Of a DNA stretch of 64,000 nucleotides, positions 18,562-28,117 are shown in pieces. The stretch lies in NCBI GenBank assembly GCA_025499625.1, contig JAFMVD010000016.1:41934-105933 (forward strand), read 5' to 3'. Both the position numbers and the translations under genes were made by a program. The first letter of the stretch is position 1. Each line of letters starts with the position of its first letter. The notes below the pieces were generated by a model, which saw only the letters and a list, made by a program, of their open reading frames with translations, made no database searches and was not told the origin of the DNA. This stretch comes from Carboxylicivirga fragile. Its GTDB lineage: Bacteria > Bacteroidota > Bacteroidia > Bacteroidales > Marinilabiliaceae.

Positions 18562-21012
18562 ATGAAGAATTTTTTATTTCTAGTGCTCATTGGCTTATTT
18601 ACAATTCAGGCCTCGGCACAAACGGTTATTAATGGTAAAGTTACCAGTGAAAATAATGAACCTTTAGTTGGTGTTAATGTAATCCTTAAAAATACTTACT
18701 CAGGAACGATTACGGATAATAATGGTGAGTTCGAAATTTTGAGTAAAGAAAATCAGCCTACATTGGTTTTTTCTTACATCGGACATAAAACCACAGAACA
18801 CCAGGCCATTACAAATAACCTAGACATTAAACTTGAAACCGTCGCGGTATTAACAGATGAAGTTATAGTATCAGCAATAAAAGCTAACAACAAATCTCCA
18901 ATTGCTTATACGAACATAACCAAGTCAGAGATTATTAATCGTCCTTCATCGGAAGACATTCCTTATATGTTAAGCCTAACGCCGTCAGCTGTTGCAACGT
19001 CCGAAACTGGCATTGGTGTTGGATATACTGCCCTTCGTATCAGAGGAACTGATCCAACCAGGATTAATGTAACCGTAAACGGAATCCCACTAAACGATTC
19101 TGAAAGTCAAGGCGTATATTGGGTGAACATGCCAGACTTTGTTTCCTCATTAGATGAAGTACAAATACAACGCGGCGTAGGAACAAGCACGAATGGAGCT
19201 GCCGCTTTTGGAGCAACCATAAATTTCCAAACAACTTCAATTAACGACAAAGCTTATTCTCGTATTGAAAGTTCTGCTGGTTCGTTTAACACTTTTGTAA
19301 ACTCTATAAGTGCCGGTACCGGTCTAATCAAAGATCGTTTTGCCTTTGATGTTCGTTACTCCAAGTTAAACTCCGATGGTTATATTGATTATGCCTTTTC
19401 TGATCATCAATCCTTGTACTTAAGTGGTAGTATGCTTACTAATAATGGACTTCTTAAAATGAACATCATTCATGGTGATCAAAGAACTGGCATAAGTTGG
19501 TGGGGAGTTCCACAAGAGAAATTATTTAAACCGGAATGGGCAGACGACAGTTGGAAGCCAGAAAGAACATACAACCCTGCTGGTGAATACACTGATGTAG
19601 ATGGCAATACTCGTTATTACGAAGACCAGACAGATAACTACAAGCAAACTCATTATCAATTATTTTATTCTCATTCGCTTAATGAGAAACTAAACCTTAA
19701 TGGTGCTTTACATTACACAAGAGGTGAAGGCTTTTACGAGCAATACAAAGAAGATGAAAGTTACGGTGAGTATGGCTGGGAATCTATTGAAATTGGAAAT
19801 GAAACCATTAATTCAACAGATTTAATTCGACAAAAATGGTTAGAAAATGATTTTTATGGCTTAACAGCTTCTGCTAACTATAAAAATGGCAACGTATCAG
19901 GTTCGTTCGGAGGCGGATGGAACCGATATGAGGGTGATCACTTTGGAGAAGTTATCTGGGCCAGATTTGCTGGTGCATCTGAGAAAGGTGATCGCTGGTA
20001 CGAAAATGTTGGAGAAAAAACTGACGCTAATGTATTCGCAAAGGTTAATTGGCAACCGACCACATCCATCAATACCTTCTTTGATTTACAGTACCGCAAC
20101 ATTAATTATTCGATGGATGGTATCGATGACGATCGTGAAGCTCTAGTACAAAAGCATAAATTCAACTTTTTTAACCCCAAGATTGGAATCAGCTACGATT
20201 TATCGAAACAGCAACAGACCTATTTCTCGGTAGGCATTTCAAACCGCGAACCTACGCGTACAAATTTTAAAGATGCCAAAGGAGATCCTAGTTCATACCC
20301 TAAAGCGGAGCAGCTAATTGACTTTGAAGCTGGTTATAACTATAAATCGTCAAAATTTTCTGCTAGTGCCAACTTGTTTTACATGCTTTATAATGACCAA
20401 TTGGTGCCAACTGGCGAAAAGAGCAGCAGTGGTTATGATGTAATGACAAATGTAAAAGACAGTTACCGTGCAGGTATAGAATTCGTATTTGGTGCACAAA
20501 TAACTAAAGAGTTCAGTTGGGATGGTAACTTATCATTAAGCCAAAATAAGATTAAAGATTATGTAGACCATGCTACCGTTTATGATGAAAACTGGGATGA
20601 ATTAAAAGAACAGTTAATATCAGAATTGGGAACAACTGACATTGCATATTCACCTGATGTTATTGCTAGCAGTATTCTTGGCTACGCAGTTAATTCAAAC
20701 CTAAAAGTGAGTTTGATTTCTAAATACGTTGGTGAGCAATATTTTGATAATACATCAAATACTAATAGAAGCCTAGATGCCTACTTTGTAAATAACCTAA
20801 AATTAGATCTTAATTTCTTCCCATCTTTTGCCAACCGCATTGGTCTACAATTGATGGTTAATAATTTATTCGATTTAGAGTATGAAAACAATGCCTATGG
20901 TGGCAACTACTATACCCGTGACTCAGCAGGAAATGACACAGAACATACTTGGGCTTATTATTACCCTCAAGCAGGTGTTCATTTTATGTCTAAATTGATC
21001 ATCGAATTCTAA
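18562..21012 (+). CDS. TonB-dependent outer-membrane receptor, probable thiamine uptake
   Basis: An 816-residue receptor. Signal peptide MKNFLFLVLIGLFTIQASAQ, then a carboxypeptidase-D-like beta domain (INGKVTSENNEPLVGVNVI, about residues 22-105), a plug domain (about 110-235, LRIRGTDPTRINVTVNGIPL and VQIQRGVGTSTNGAAAFG), and a 22-strand barrel ending in the aromatic residue of LIIEF. The TPP riboswitch directly upstream is the main functional clue: receptors in this position have been predicted to import thiamine or its precursors in Bacteroidota. The inner-membrane partner (for example PnuT) is not in this window. The gene is monocistronic, closed by a terminator. Confidence 0.93.
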   Translation: MKNFLFLVLIGLFTIQASAQTVINGKVTSENNEPLVGVNVILKNTYSGTITDNNGEFEILSKENQPTLVFSYIGHKTTEHQAITNNLDIKLETVAVLTDEVIVSAIKANNKSPIAYTNITKSEIINRPSSEDIPYMLSLTPSAVATSETGIGVGYTALRIRGTDPTRINVTVNGIPLNDSESQGVYWVNMPDFVSSLDEVQIQRGVGTSTNGAAAFGATINFQTTSINDKAYSRIESSAGSFNTFVNSISAGTGLIKDRFAFDVRYSKLNSDGYIDYAFSDHQSLYLSGSMLTNNGLLKMNIIHGDQRTGISWWGVPQEKLFKPEWADDSWKPERTYNPAGEYTDVDGNTRYYEDQTDNYKQTHYQLFYSHSLNEKLNLNGALHYTRGEGFYEQYKEDESYGEYGWESIEIGNETINSTDLIRQKWLENDFYGLTASANYKNGNVSGSFGGGWNRYEGDHFGEVIWARFAGASEKGDRWYENVGEKTDANVFAKVNWQPTTSINTFFDLQYRNINYSMDGIDDDREALVQKHKFNFFNPKIGISYDLSKQQQTYFSVGISNREPTRTNFKDAKGDPSSYPKAEQLIDFEAGYNYKSSKFSASANLFYMLYNDQLVPTGEKSSSGYDVMTNVKDSYRAGIEFVFGAQITKEFSWDGNLSLSQNKIKDYVDHATVYDENWDELKEQLISELGTTDIAYSPDVIASSILGYAVNSNLKVSLISKYVGEQYFDNTSNTNRSLDAYFVNNLKLDLNFFPSFANRIGLQLMVNNLFDLEYENNAYGGNYYTRDSAGNDTEHTWAYYYPQAGVHFMSKLIIEF

Positions 21013-21030
21013 TCCTTACAAAAACTTCAC

Positions 21031-21068
21031 AAAAGCAGCCGTCGTAAACTTACGTCGGCTGTTTTTTT
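21031..21068 (+). terminator. terminator of the TonB-dependent receptor gene
   Basis: Stem CAGCCG / CGGCTG with an inner GTAA/TTAC stem, then a run of T. It lies 18 bp after the receptor stop. Confidence 0.88.
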
Positions 21069-21161
21069 TTGCTTTTAATAAATCGTAAAACTATTTACCA
21101 CCCCGAGCGTAGAAGCATTATTATTTTTACTCATTCAGAAAAAAAAGTATATTTATCTCTT

Positions 21162-22151
21162 ATGCATAAGGTGTTTTTAGTGCTATCTATCCTGTTTATT
21201 GGGCTGTTTGTTACAGCTCAAAGTAAAGACAGTACCATCTATTACACCGATTATAGTCAACATTTTGCACTTAGCGCCTATGGTATTCAAAAAATAGGGA
21301 CCCTTACTATTGAGGACACTAACTCCGAAAAAAAGCTCCATTACTTACCAAATAAAAACTTAAACCTTGGACTTTTTGGTCAGTACAAATGGATAGGCTT
21401 GGGTATAGCAGTCAACTTTTTTCCGAATATGAATGTTGACAAATATGGCAAGAGCACATCACTAAATCTTGGCCTGACACTTACTCCAAAAAAGTGGTTA
21501 ATTGGATTTAATCTATCTTTTAATAGAGGCATGTATTTACAAAATGCTGATGAAGTAATTAATAAATGGGATGGTAAAAGTTATCATTCAATGGATAGTT
21601 TATCCGTAGCAAATTTTAATATAGGCGTACTTCGGGTTTTAAATAAAAACTTCTCTTACAAGGCTGCTTATAGTGCCAATCAAATTCAACATAAAAGTGC
21701 CGGATCAACACTGTTAGGTGGATTTCTGTCATCGTATGCTCTCAGCACCGACGAAAGTCTTGTGCCCCAAGAAGTACATCAAAACTTTGCAACTGCCGAT
21801 AGCATACGTTCACTAGGTTTGTTTTCATTTGGTATATCAGGAGGATACACCTATACTTTCGTCATAAAAAAGAAATTCTTTATAAATCTTTATTTGGTGG
21901 CTCACCTAGGAGCACAAACCGTCAACATTAAGGATCAGAATGAGGTGATTTTAAATCCAAGTGATGAAGCTCAATTAACAACGGGTTATCAGTTTAAGAC
22001 ATCGCTTGGATATAACACCGATAAGTGGATAGCTGGTCTGCGTTATTCAACCAATGCCTATAGTATTAAAGGCATTTCAGAGGCCGATGTCCAATACGAC
22101 TCAAATGTATTTCGGATCTATTTTGGTTACCGCTTTGGCAAAACAAAGTAA
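21162..22151 (+). CDS. DUF4421-like outer-membrane or periplasmic protein
   Basis: I chose the ATG at 21162, which gives a signal peptide (MHKVFLVLSILFIGLFVTAQ); 31 further codons upstream look non-coding and overlap the preceding terminator. The mature part (about 310 residues) is rich in alternating hydrophobic strands (LGLFGQYKWIGLGIAV, LGLTLTPKKWLIGFNL, LFSFGISGGYTYTFV) and ends in an aromatic-rich strand (VFRIYFGYRFG), as in small outer-membrane beta-barrels. This resembles the DUF4421 family of Bacteroidota. No function is known. It follows a TonB receptor but is separated from it by a terminator. Confidence 0.75.
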   Translation: MHKVFLVLSILFIGLFVTAQSKDSTIYYTDYSQHFALSAYGIQKIGTLTIEDTNSEKKLHYLPNKNLNLGLFGQYKWIGLGIAVNFFPNMNVDKYGKSTSLNLGLTLTPKKWLIGFNLSFNRGMYLQNADEVINKWDGKSYHSMDSLSVANFNIGVLRVLNKNFSYKAAYSANQIQHKSAGSTLLGGFLSSYALSTDESLVPQEVHQNFATADSIRSLGLFSFGISGGYTYTFVIKKKFFINLYLVAHLGAQTVNIKDQNEVILNPSDEAQLTTGYQFKTSLGYNTDKWIAGLRYSTNAYSIKGISEADVQYDSNVFRIYFGYRFGKTK

Positions 22152-22158
22152 TCACCTA

Positions 22159-23718
22159 CTACAAAATAGCCTTGGGCAGAACTTTGCGTGTCCAGGTTTT
22201 TATGCGCTTCATTTTATTCACTTCCTTATCCGGATTAAAATCAACGGTTGTTTCCCAGGCATTTTCTGGTTTTAATTCCTCCTCCACTGCTGCTTGTACT
22301 TCAGATGCGATATCAACAGAGTTAATAACCACAATACATTCGGTATTCAGATTAGCACTTCGCGGATCCAAGTTAAAAGTGCCAACAACAGTCGTTTTTC
22401 CATCAATCACCATAGACTTAGCATGTAAACCAAACTTGGGTGTATAATCGATGCTACCTTGCAAATCACCCGACATAATTTTCCGACGGATAGCTGCATC
22501 AGGCCTAAATTCAAATATTCGTACCCCAGTTGCTAATAACTTCTCTCTGTTGCTTTGATAACTGGCAAAAGCTTCCACATTATCGGTTGAGGCCAAACTA
22601 TTGGTTAATATTCTCACTTCTACTCCTCGATCAGTCGCTTCCCTGAAAAGGTTCTGACTCAATTCAGTAGTTATAAGGTAGGGCGTTTGAATCAGTATTG
22701 AATGTTTCGCCCGACGAACCAGACTGATTAAAGTATCGGTGCACACGCCTCCTCCACCTAGACCTTCACTCCCATCATTCTTACCGGGATTATCCGATAC
22801 GTAGCTTACATCATCCAACCAATATAATTCACCCGACTTCTTTATATCGGGAAAACTGCTTGCCAGATTCTCGATTTTATCTCTGACCTGTGGCCAGAAG
22901 TTCTCAGGGTTGCATGCGTATTGATGCAAGCGTTCAAATTGATTTTCGTAATGCTGGCTATCGGCCAATTCTTTACTCAGTTCCTCTACCGGCACACTTA
23001 AGTCGTAATGCCAGAAATCGTTAAAAGAAGCATCTACATCACCAGCCAATTGGCCCAACAAAAGCACATCACGGTCTCTGAAATTATATTCATGATCGTA
23101 ATCAAAATACTCATCTGCCACATTCCTTCCGCCTGTAATAGCCACTTTACCATCTACAATAAAGGTTTTATTATGCATACGCTGATTGGCCGTTCTAAAG
23201 TCGGTACTAAATTTCTTCAACTTCTGAAATAAGTTCTTACCCAAATTAACACCAGGATTGTAAACCTTAATAGCAATATTTTTGTGCGAAGCCAAGGTTA
23301 ATACATCCTCAATATCGGCATCCACCATTATATCATCAATCAATATGCGCACCTTCACGCCTCTATCGGCTGCTCTTACCAAGTAATCACAAGCAATTAG
23401 CCCAACATTATCGGTTGAAAAAATGAAATACTGTATATCGATGCTTTTCTCGGCATACTCGCACAACCACGCACGTGTAACCAAAGCCTTACCCCCATCT
23501 TCAAGCATCAATACACCGGTCTTCTTTTCCATCTGTTCCGAAATACTTGCCAATTCATCTGTCAAAGAAATAGAATCGTTCCGATGAATGCGCGAACAGA
23601 AATCACTCACCTCATCGCTTTTTTCATCTGATGCTGATGAGCAGGAAGATAAGCATAGGCAGCTTAGGATGATAAAGTAAAAAAGGTTTGATTTTGATAG
23701 TGTGGAGCTTCCTTTCAT
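22159..23718 (-). CDS. phospholipase D-family lipoprotein (cardiolipin synthase-like)
   Basis: A 519-residue protein with a lipoprotein signal (SCLCLSSC, lipidated Cys at 26) and two HKD catalytic motifs: HNKTFIVDGKVAITGGRN at residue 182 and HAKSMVIDGKTTVVGTFNLD at 432. Both are complete (H-x-K-x4-D with downstream G-G/G-T-N). The architecture matches YmdC/ClsC-type enzymes, which exchange phosphatidyl groups to make cardiolipin or hydrolyse phospholipids. The lipid anchor puts it on the outer side of the inner membrane or in the outer membrane. It is convergent with the DUF4421-like gene, 7 bp away. Synthase or phospholipase cannot be told apart by sequence reading. Confidence 0.9.
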   Translation of the reverse strand: MKGSSTLSKSNLFYFIILSCLCLSSCSSASDEKSDEVSDFCSRIHRNDSISLTDELASISEQMEKKTGVLMLEDGGKALVTRAWLCEYAEKSIDIQYFIFSTDNVGLIACDYLVRAADRGVKVRILIDDIMVDADIEDVLTLASHKNIAIKVYNPGVNLGKNLFQKLKKFSTDFRTANQRMHNKTFIVDGKVAITGGRNVADEYFDYDHEYNFRDRDVLLLGQLAGDVDASFNDFWHYDLSVPVEELSKELADSQHYENQFERLHQYACNPENFWPQVRDKIENLASSFPDIKKSGELYWLDDVSYVSDNPGKNDGSEGLGGGGVCTDTLISLVRRAKHSILIQTPYLITTELSQNLFREATDRGVEVRILTNSLASTDNVEAFASYQSNREKLLATGVRIFEFRPDAAIRRKIMSGDLQGSIDYTPKFGLHAKSMVIDGKTTVVGTFNLDPRSANLNTECIVVINSVDIASEVQAAVEEELKPENAWETTVDFNPDKEVNKMKRIKTWTRKVLPKAIL

Positions 23719-24218
23719 TGTGACTTTCTAGGTAAATGTTAGGACAAGATAGGTTAATATGCTTAAGTAAAACAAATGCGGATTAAACTCATGAAGAAAA
23801 TAGCTTCCTATTTTAAGTACAACTAGGTTCCGCGTCTGCATCACTCACCTACCCACTTTACTTTGTTCATTAGATAGAAACCTCACCTCTAAACGAAGTT
23901 TATTTAATTGTTGTCTGTAACTACATTGGCTAAAACTGATAAATGATATTCTCAATCAAATCACTGTCCTCTAGCCGGACAGGCTTTTCATTTTTGGCTT
24001 GACCCAAAAACGAAACAAAAAAGTCAAGGCTGCACCCGCTTCTCTATAAAAACTACGATTGTCTGGCTGAAATCGTTTAAACTCGCTTCGCTCAAACAAA
24101 AACGATTTTTAATCGCCACACAATCTTGTTTTTTTGATCATCGGCTGAGGCCACACCCCAATGCGAAGTTGGAGCATTAAATATTAAACCAAAAAGCACA
24201 ATTAAAATACAACTTCTC
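23719..24218. other. 500-bp spacer with dispersed-repeat sequence
   Basis: Between two leftward genes. It holds segments typical of repeated intergenic elements in this phylum: CTTTACTTTGTT (also at about 25490) and a stretch at 23990-24050 whose TTGGCTTGACCC and GTCAAGGCTG can pair. No ORF or RNA gene is supported. Confidence 0.5.
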
Positions 24219-24746
24219 CTACAAATCCTTATACTTAAATTTCTGACCAGCAACAGAAGCCTCATACATCAAGCCACCTTTTGCCATAGTGAAAATGGCA
24301 ATACCATCTACGTATTTGGCATTGGCTGATACACCAGCTGCTGCGGCAACCGCCGATACCTGAGCGGTAAATTCGATTTTATTCTCTGTAAAACGATCAA
24401 ACTCCTTTTGTGTCTCAAAAAAGATGACCTCACGAAAAGCCTGTCCACCAGCCTGGAAACCAATACTCACCTGTGTTAATTTAGCCATACCAACCAGACT
24501 ACCTTGCTTGTAGGCTGCACCATTACCAGCGGCACCACCTATGCCCAAACCTCCTTTACCAACATTTGGGAAAATAACGTAGCCATATGAGCCATTAAAA
24601 AACTTAGCCATGCCGTCATCTTTTTTCAGGAAAGCTGTTTTGGCTTCGCCACTATCTTTAATTATTTCTTTTTGTTTTTCTTCTGATTGCGCCATTGCAC
24701 CAAAGGCAAATGCCATTACCAGGCAAATACTAGTCAAAATTTTCAT
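24219..24746 (-). CDS. SYLF/Ysc84-domain lipid-binding family protein, exported
   Basis: A 175-residue protein with a signal peptide (MKILTSICLVMAFAFGAMAQ). The mature part is a single SYLF (Ysc84) domain: helix around KEIIKDSGEAKTAFLKKD, the strand YGYVIFPNVGKGGLGIGGA, VGMAKLTQVSIGFQAGGQAF and VSAVAAAAGVSANAKY. The family binds lipids (phosphoinositides in eukaryotes). In bacteria its periplasmic role is unclear. It is a lone gene flanked by repeat-rich spacers on both sides. Confidence 0.88.
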   Translation of the reverse strand: MKILTSICLVMAFAFGAMAQSEEKQKEIIKDSGEAKTAFLKKDDGMAKFFNGSYGYVIFPNVGKGGLGIGGAAGNGAAYKQGSLVGMAKLTQVSIGFQAGGQAFREVIFFETQKEFDRFTENKIEFTAQVSAVAAAAGVSANAKYVDGIAIFTMAKGGLMYEASVAGQKFKYKDL

Positions 24747-25157
24747 TCCATATTTATTTAAAGTTAAACTTCTTTCTTAAAGGTGTTTCAAGTTAGACTT
24801 TTCTAAAGAAAAAATAAAGCCCATCACAAAACACTAATGTATTGATTCAACCCAAACTATGCATTCGATTAATAAAAAATAGCCTAAATGCATAACGATA
24901 AAGCAAATCATCCATTTGGTGAAAATACCAAAATGGTGATTTTCTATCACGATAATTATCGTAACGGGGTTAACCATCATGGATCCATTAGTTCATCATA
25001 AAAAAATGATTCCTAATGAATAATTCAGGTTTAACTTATAGACACAATACGATTGCAAAAGACGCATGGAAATACCATTACCACAATAATCCCCTTAAAA
25101 GTGGATAAGATCACTCAAGCCGTGATAACTTTAGTCTGCGCAATTTTCAATACATTT

Positions 25158-25523
25158 TTGATTAAAGCTCTGCACTTAGTGTATGCACCGACCTTAGCTG
25201 GTGAGTCACAAAACAAGGTTAATGTAACGTTTAAAAATTGGTTTCTGTTTGAGCTTTTTCGAGGCACGAGAAAAGGTGAGTTTAACCAATTTCAGTGAAT
25301 TAACCGTAGTTTTGCGAACGAAGCAGGTACAGTCGGCGGACTTTTTGTCCCGCCATGGCGGGAAGCCTAGCGGCTTGAGCGAAAAATTACTTAACACTGA
25401 TCCTATTATTCCCTTTACTTTCTTCCTTCAGCCGAAGAAAGTAACACCGCGATAGTTATCGACGGGGCTGCGACTACAGCACTCGTTTACCCTCTTTACT
25501 TTGTTGATTAAAGCTCTGCACTT
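25158..25523. repeat. 20-bp direct repeat pair
   Basis: TTGATTAAAGCTCTGCACTT occurs exactly at 25158-25177 and 25504-25523, 346 bp apart, bracketing the palindrome CCCGCCATGGCGGG (25349-25362). Confidence 0.7.
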
Positions 25524-25531
25524 CGCGTTTC

Positions 25532-25561
25532 ACCCCTCCAAAGCTCCCCTAAAAGGGAGGC
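25532..25561 (-). repeat. dispersed 30-bp element, copy A
   Basis: Read on the minus strand it runs GCCTCCC, TTTTAGGGGAG, GGAGGGGT, and it matches the element at 42831-42860 in the opposite orientation with few differences. It is likely a member of a genome-wide intergenic repeat. Confidence 0.65.
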
Positions 25562-25730
25562 CACGGTTTGACAGTTGTAGTGAGTATTTCTAAAATAGAA
25601 GATCGGCGAAACCTCTGCAATGACAATAAGACAAACTTTATGCTACTAGTAATACTCCACCTCCAAACTAGCAACTGACAATCACTACTCAAAGTTTGAT
25701 AATCCGAATTCAAGCTCTCACAACACCACT

Positions 25731-26084
25731 TTATTCAATTTTTGCTGCCACTACCGACATTTCTACCAGCAATTCAGGACGCGCCATACGAGCTTCAACA
25801 CAAGCACGTGCCGGCTGATGACCTTCTTCCACCCATGCATCCCAAACTTCATTCATAGCAGCGAAGTCTTTCATGTCGCGTATATAAATTGTTACTGAAA
25901 GTATATGCTTTTTATCGGAACCTGCTTTATCAAGCAATTCTTCTACCTTTTCTAAAGTTGTAAGAGTTTGTTCTTTGATATGCTTACTAGCGTCTTTTGC
26001 TACCTGGCCACAAAGATAGATTGTGCCATTGTGCTCAACAATTCGACTCATACGTGGCGTTTGATCTATTCTCGTTATTGACAT
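25731..26084 (-). CDS. ridA: RidA-family (YjgF/UK114) reactive imine deaminase
   Basis: A 117-residue trimeric small protein. Motifs: [11 protein letters not shown] near residue 22, a mid helix [42 protein letters not shown], and the C-terminal [19 protein letters not shown] with the arginine that in RidA binds the imine carboxylate. Such proteins hydrolyse reactive enamine/imine products of PLP enzymes. This sequence resembles the RidA subgroup with extended A-R-A rather than the R-S-x-V-x-V core, so the exact substrate is uncertain. It is monocistronic. Confidence 0.88.
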   Translation of the reverse strand: MSITRIDQTPRMSRIVEHNGTIYLCGQVAKDASKHIKEQTLTTLEKVEELLDKAGSDKKHILSVTIYIRDMKDFAAMNEVWDAWVEEGHQPARACVEARMARPELLVEMSVVAAKIE

Positions 26085-26633
26085 TTGTTTTTGTTAAAGG
26101 ATTAAAAAAATAATACTACAAAGAACGGGAAATATCAGGAAAACTGAATAGGGTTATCTATTTTATAATTTTACCTGATTAATGATTTTTCGCACGGTGA
26201 TTGGCATTCGAAACCAGTGTAAGGCTACAGAAGTAAAGGTTTATCTATGGGAACTTTTTAATAGAAACCTTACATGAACACTGAAAAACACACATGTAAA
26301 CCACTTTATTTAGCCTTTGACAATAAAGGATTGACTCCCCTACAACGACACTCAAAAATAATTATGTATTTATCAATTATTTATCCACGTTAGTACATTA
26401 AAAAACCACTCTCACATAATTCACTAGTAATTAACACACAATAAACAAGAACCAACAGCTCCTAATTAAATAATAATTTCTATTTTTAAGGTAAAATATT
26501 ATTATGCTTATTGGAGTAATTCTTATCTATGCATGAGCACTATAATAAATGAAATAAAACCCTGTTTTTCTATACAATAAAGACAAGTTCGAATCAAGAA
26601 ATCTGATAAAACCAAAAATAAACGATAAATAAT
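26085..26633. other. 549-bp spacer before the dGTPase/Roco block
   Basis: Very AT-rich. A 7-bp inverted repeat AAGGTTT/AAACCTT lies near 26240-26270. A 39-codon frame at 26274-26393 is probably chance. No tRNA, att-like repeat or clear promoter was found that would mark an island edge. Confidence 0.4.
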
Positions 26634-28013
26634 ATGGCTTTAACATGGAATAATTGCTTTTCACCTAAAAGGTTTGGAGTAGAAAGCGGTTCAAAGGACA
26701 TTAGAAATGTTTACGAACGAGATTGGGATAGAATAATTTTCTCTAGTCCATTTCGCAGACTTCAAAATAAGACCCAAGTTTTCCCCTTACCAGAGGAAGT
26801 TTTTGTCCACAATAGGCTAACACATTCACTTGAAGTTGCAAGTATTGGCAGATCTTTAGGGAAGATTATTGGTAAAGAGTTTTCGCAACTATCAAATATT
26901 AAGATTGATGATAAAGCTCGCCCATTTTATAGAAATAATTTAAAGAATGTTATTGCTGCTGCTTGTTTAGCACATGATTTAGGCAACCCTGCATTCGGAC
27001 ATTCAGGAGAAGAAGCAATTTCTAAGTATTTTAAGAAAAGAGATACTCAGAAACCTGAAGATATAGATTTTAAAATCAACTTTACGAAGGAAGAGTGGAA
27101 TGATTTAATAAACTTTGAGGGTAATGCAAACGCACTAAGAGTTTTGACAATGCAACAAAAAGGACGCTACAAAGGAGGGTTTAGGTTAACCTATAGCACC
27201 CTTGGAGCCATTTTAAAATACCCATGTGAATCAATTGCTTCTGATAAAAATATTTTACATCGGAAAAAGTATGGTTACTTTAAGATAGACGAGGATGTAT
27301 TCTTGGATATTGCTAAAGAATTAAATCTAATCCAAGATAATGTAAAATCAAGATTAGCATTCAAACGTCATCCTTTCGTTTATTTAGTTGAAGCTGCGGA
27401 TGATATTGCATATAATATTATTGATTTCGAAGATGCTCAGAGATTAGGGATTCTGTCATATGAAGAAGTTAGAAATTCGTTTCTCGAGATTATTAAACAA
27501 AACCATAAAGACGAAATTAAAAAGGTTATTAAAACAGCCGATGATCTAAAAGAAGATTTAAATGAGTCAATTGCTTACTTAAGAGCAAAATCGATTAATA
27601 CATTAACATATAAATGCGCTAAAGTTTTCTTGCAAAATAAGGAACTAATTCTAAAAGGTGAATACAATAAAAGTTTAATACAGGATATTCCTGAACTAGA
27701 AAAAACAATGCAGGACATTGAAAATAAATCAATTGACAGAATATATAATGCCAGAAATGTTGTAGAACTAGAAATTGCAGGTTTCAGAATTATGTCAAGT
27801 TTAATTGAGGATTTTGTAACCTCAGCTTTAACCTCATTAGAAAATAGAGATAAAGAACAAAAAAAGATACTTGAATTATTACCAAATCAATTCTCGTTTA
27901 AAGAATCAAGCACACCATACATCAAGGTTATGCATATTCTTGATTTTATTTCAGGAATGACAGATTTATTCGCTCTAAAATTATATCGCAAGCTAAAAGG
28001 CATTGATATTTAA
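26634..28013 (+). CDS. dGTPase-like HD-domain dNTP triphosphohydrolase
   Basis: A 459-residue protein of the Dgt family, which cleaves dGTP or other dNTPs to the nucleoside and triphosphate. The N-terminal motif DRIIFSSPFRRLQNKTQVF and HNRLTHSLEVASIGR are diagnostic, followed by the HD metal site AACLAHDLGNPAFGHSGE. A later segment VYLVEAADDIAYNIIDFEDA supplies the second Asp. Length and order fit standard bacterial Dgt. Such enzymes can be housekeeping (nucleotide-pool control) or phage-defence dNTP depleters. Its AT-rich context and its neighbour, a Roco GTPase 104 bp downstream in the same direction, make an accessory role possible but unproven. Confidence 0.92.
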   Translation: MALTWNNCFSPKRFGVESGSKDIRNVYERDWDRIIFSSPFRRLQNKTQVFPLPEEVFVHNRLTHSLEVASIGRSLGKIIGKEFSQLSNIKIDDKARPFYRNNLKNVIAAACLAHDLGNPAFGHSGEEAISKYFKKRDTQKPEDIDFKINFTKEEWNDLINFEGNANALRVLTMQQKGRYKGGFRLTYSTLGAILKYPCESIASDKNILHRKKYGYFKIDEDVFLDIAKELNLIQDNVKSRLAFKRHPFVYLVEAADDIAYNIIDFEDAQRLGILSYEEVRNSFLEIIKQNHKDEIKKVIKTADDLKEDLNESIAYLRAKSINTLTYKCAKVFLQNKELILKGEYNKSLIQDIPELEKTMQDIENKSIDRIYNARNVVELEIAGFRIMSSLIEDFVTSALTSLENRDKEQKKILELLPNQFSFKESSTPYIKVMHILDFISGMTDLFALKLYRKLKGIDI

Positions 28014-28117
28014 GCACTAGTCAGTCCCGTCTAATCTATGAAAACCAGTTTAAATCTACTACAACAAACACAAGGATAGTTTTCTGTAAAAAACAAACAT
28101 CACTAATTTAAATAACA

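Larger units (their letters stand above)
24747..25730. other. 984-bp repeat-rich intergenic region
   Basis: No convincing gene; several short frames overlap each other on both strands without starts or domains. Structures: palindrome ACGATAATTATCGT (24949-24962), palindrome CCCGCCATGGCGGG (25349-25362), a 20-bp exact direct repeat at 25158 and 25504, and a 30-bp element at 25532-25561 that recurs inverted at 42831-42860. It looks like a pile-up of dispersed repeats. Confidence 0.6.

Noticed and set aside
24747..25730. Overlapping frames as genes (e.g. about 25053-25455)
   Set aside because: They overlap each other on both strands within repeat sequence, with no start context or domain.
26085..26633. 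Short ORF at 26274-26393
   Set aside because: 39 codons, no RBS, no domain; likely chance in AT-rich DNA.
26634..28013. Firm call of dGTPase as a defence gene
   Set aside because: The sequence fits ordinary Dgt; only the neighbour suggests defence, so no such call was made in the feature.
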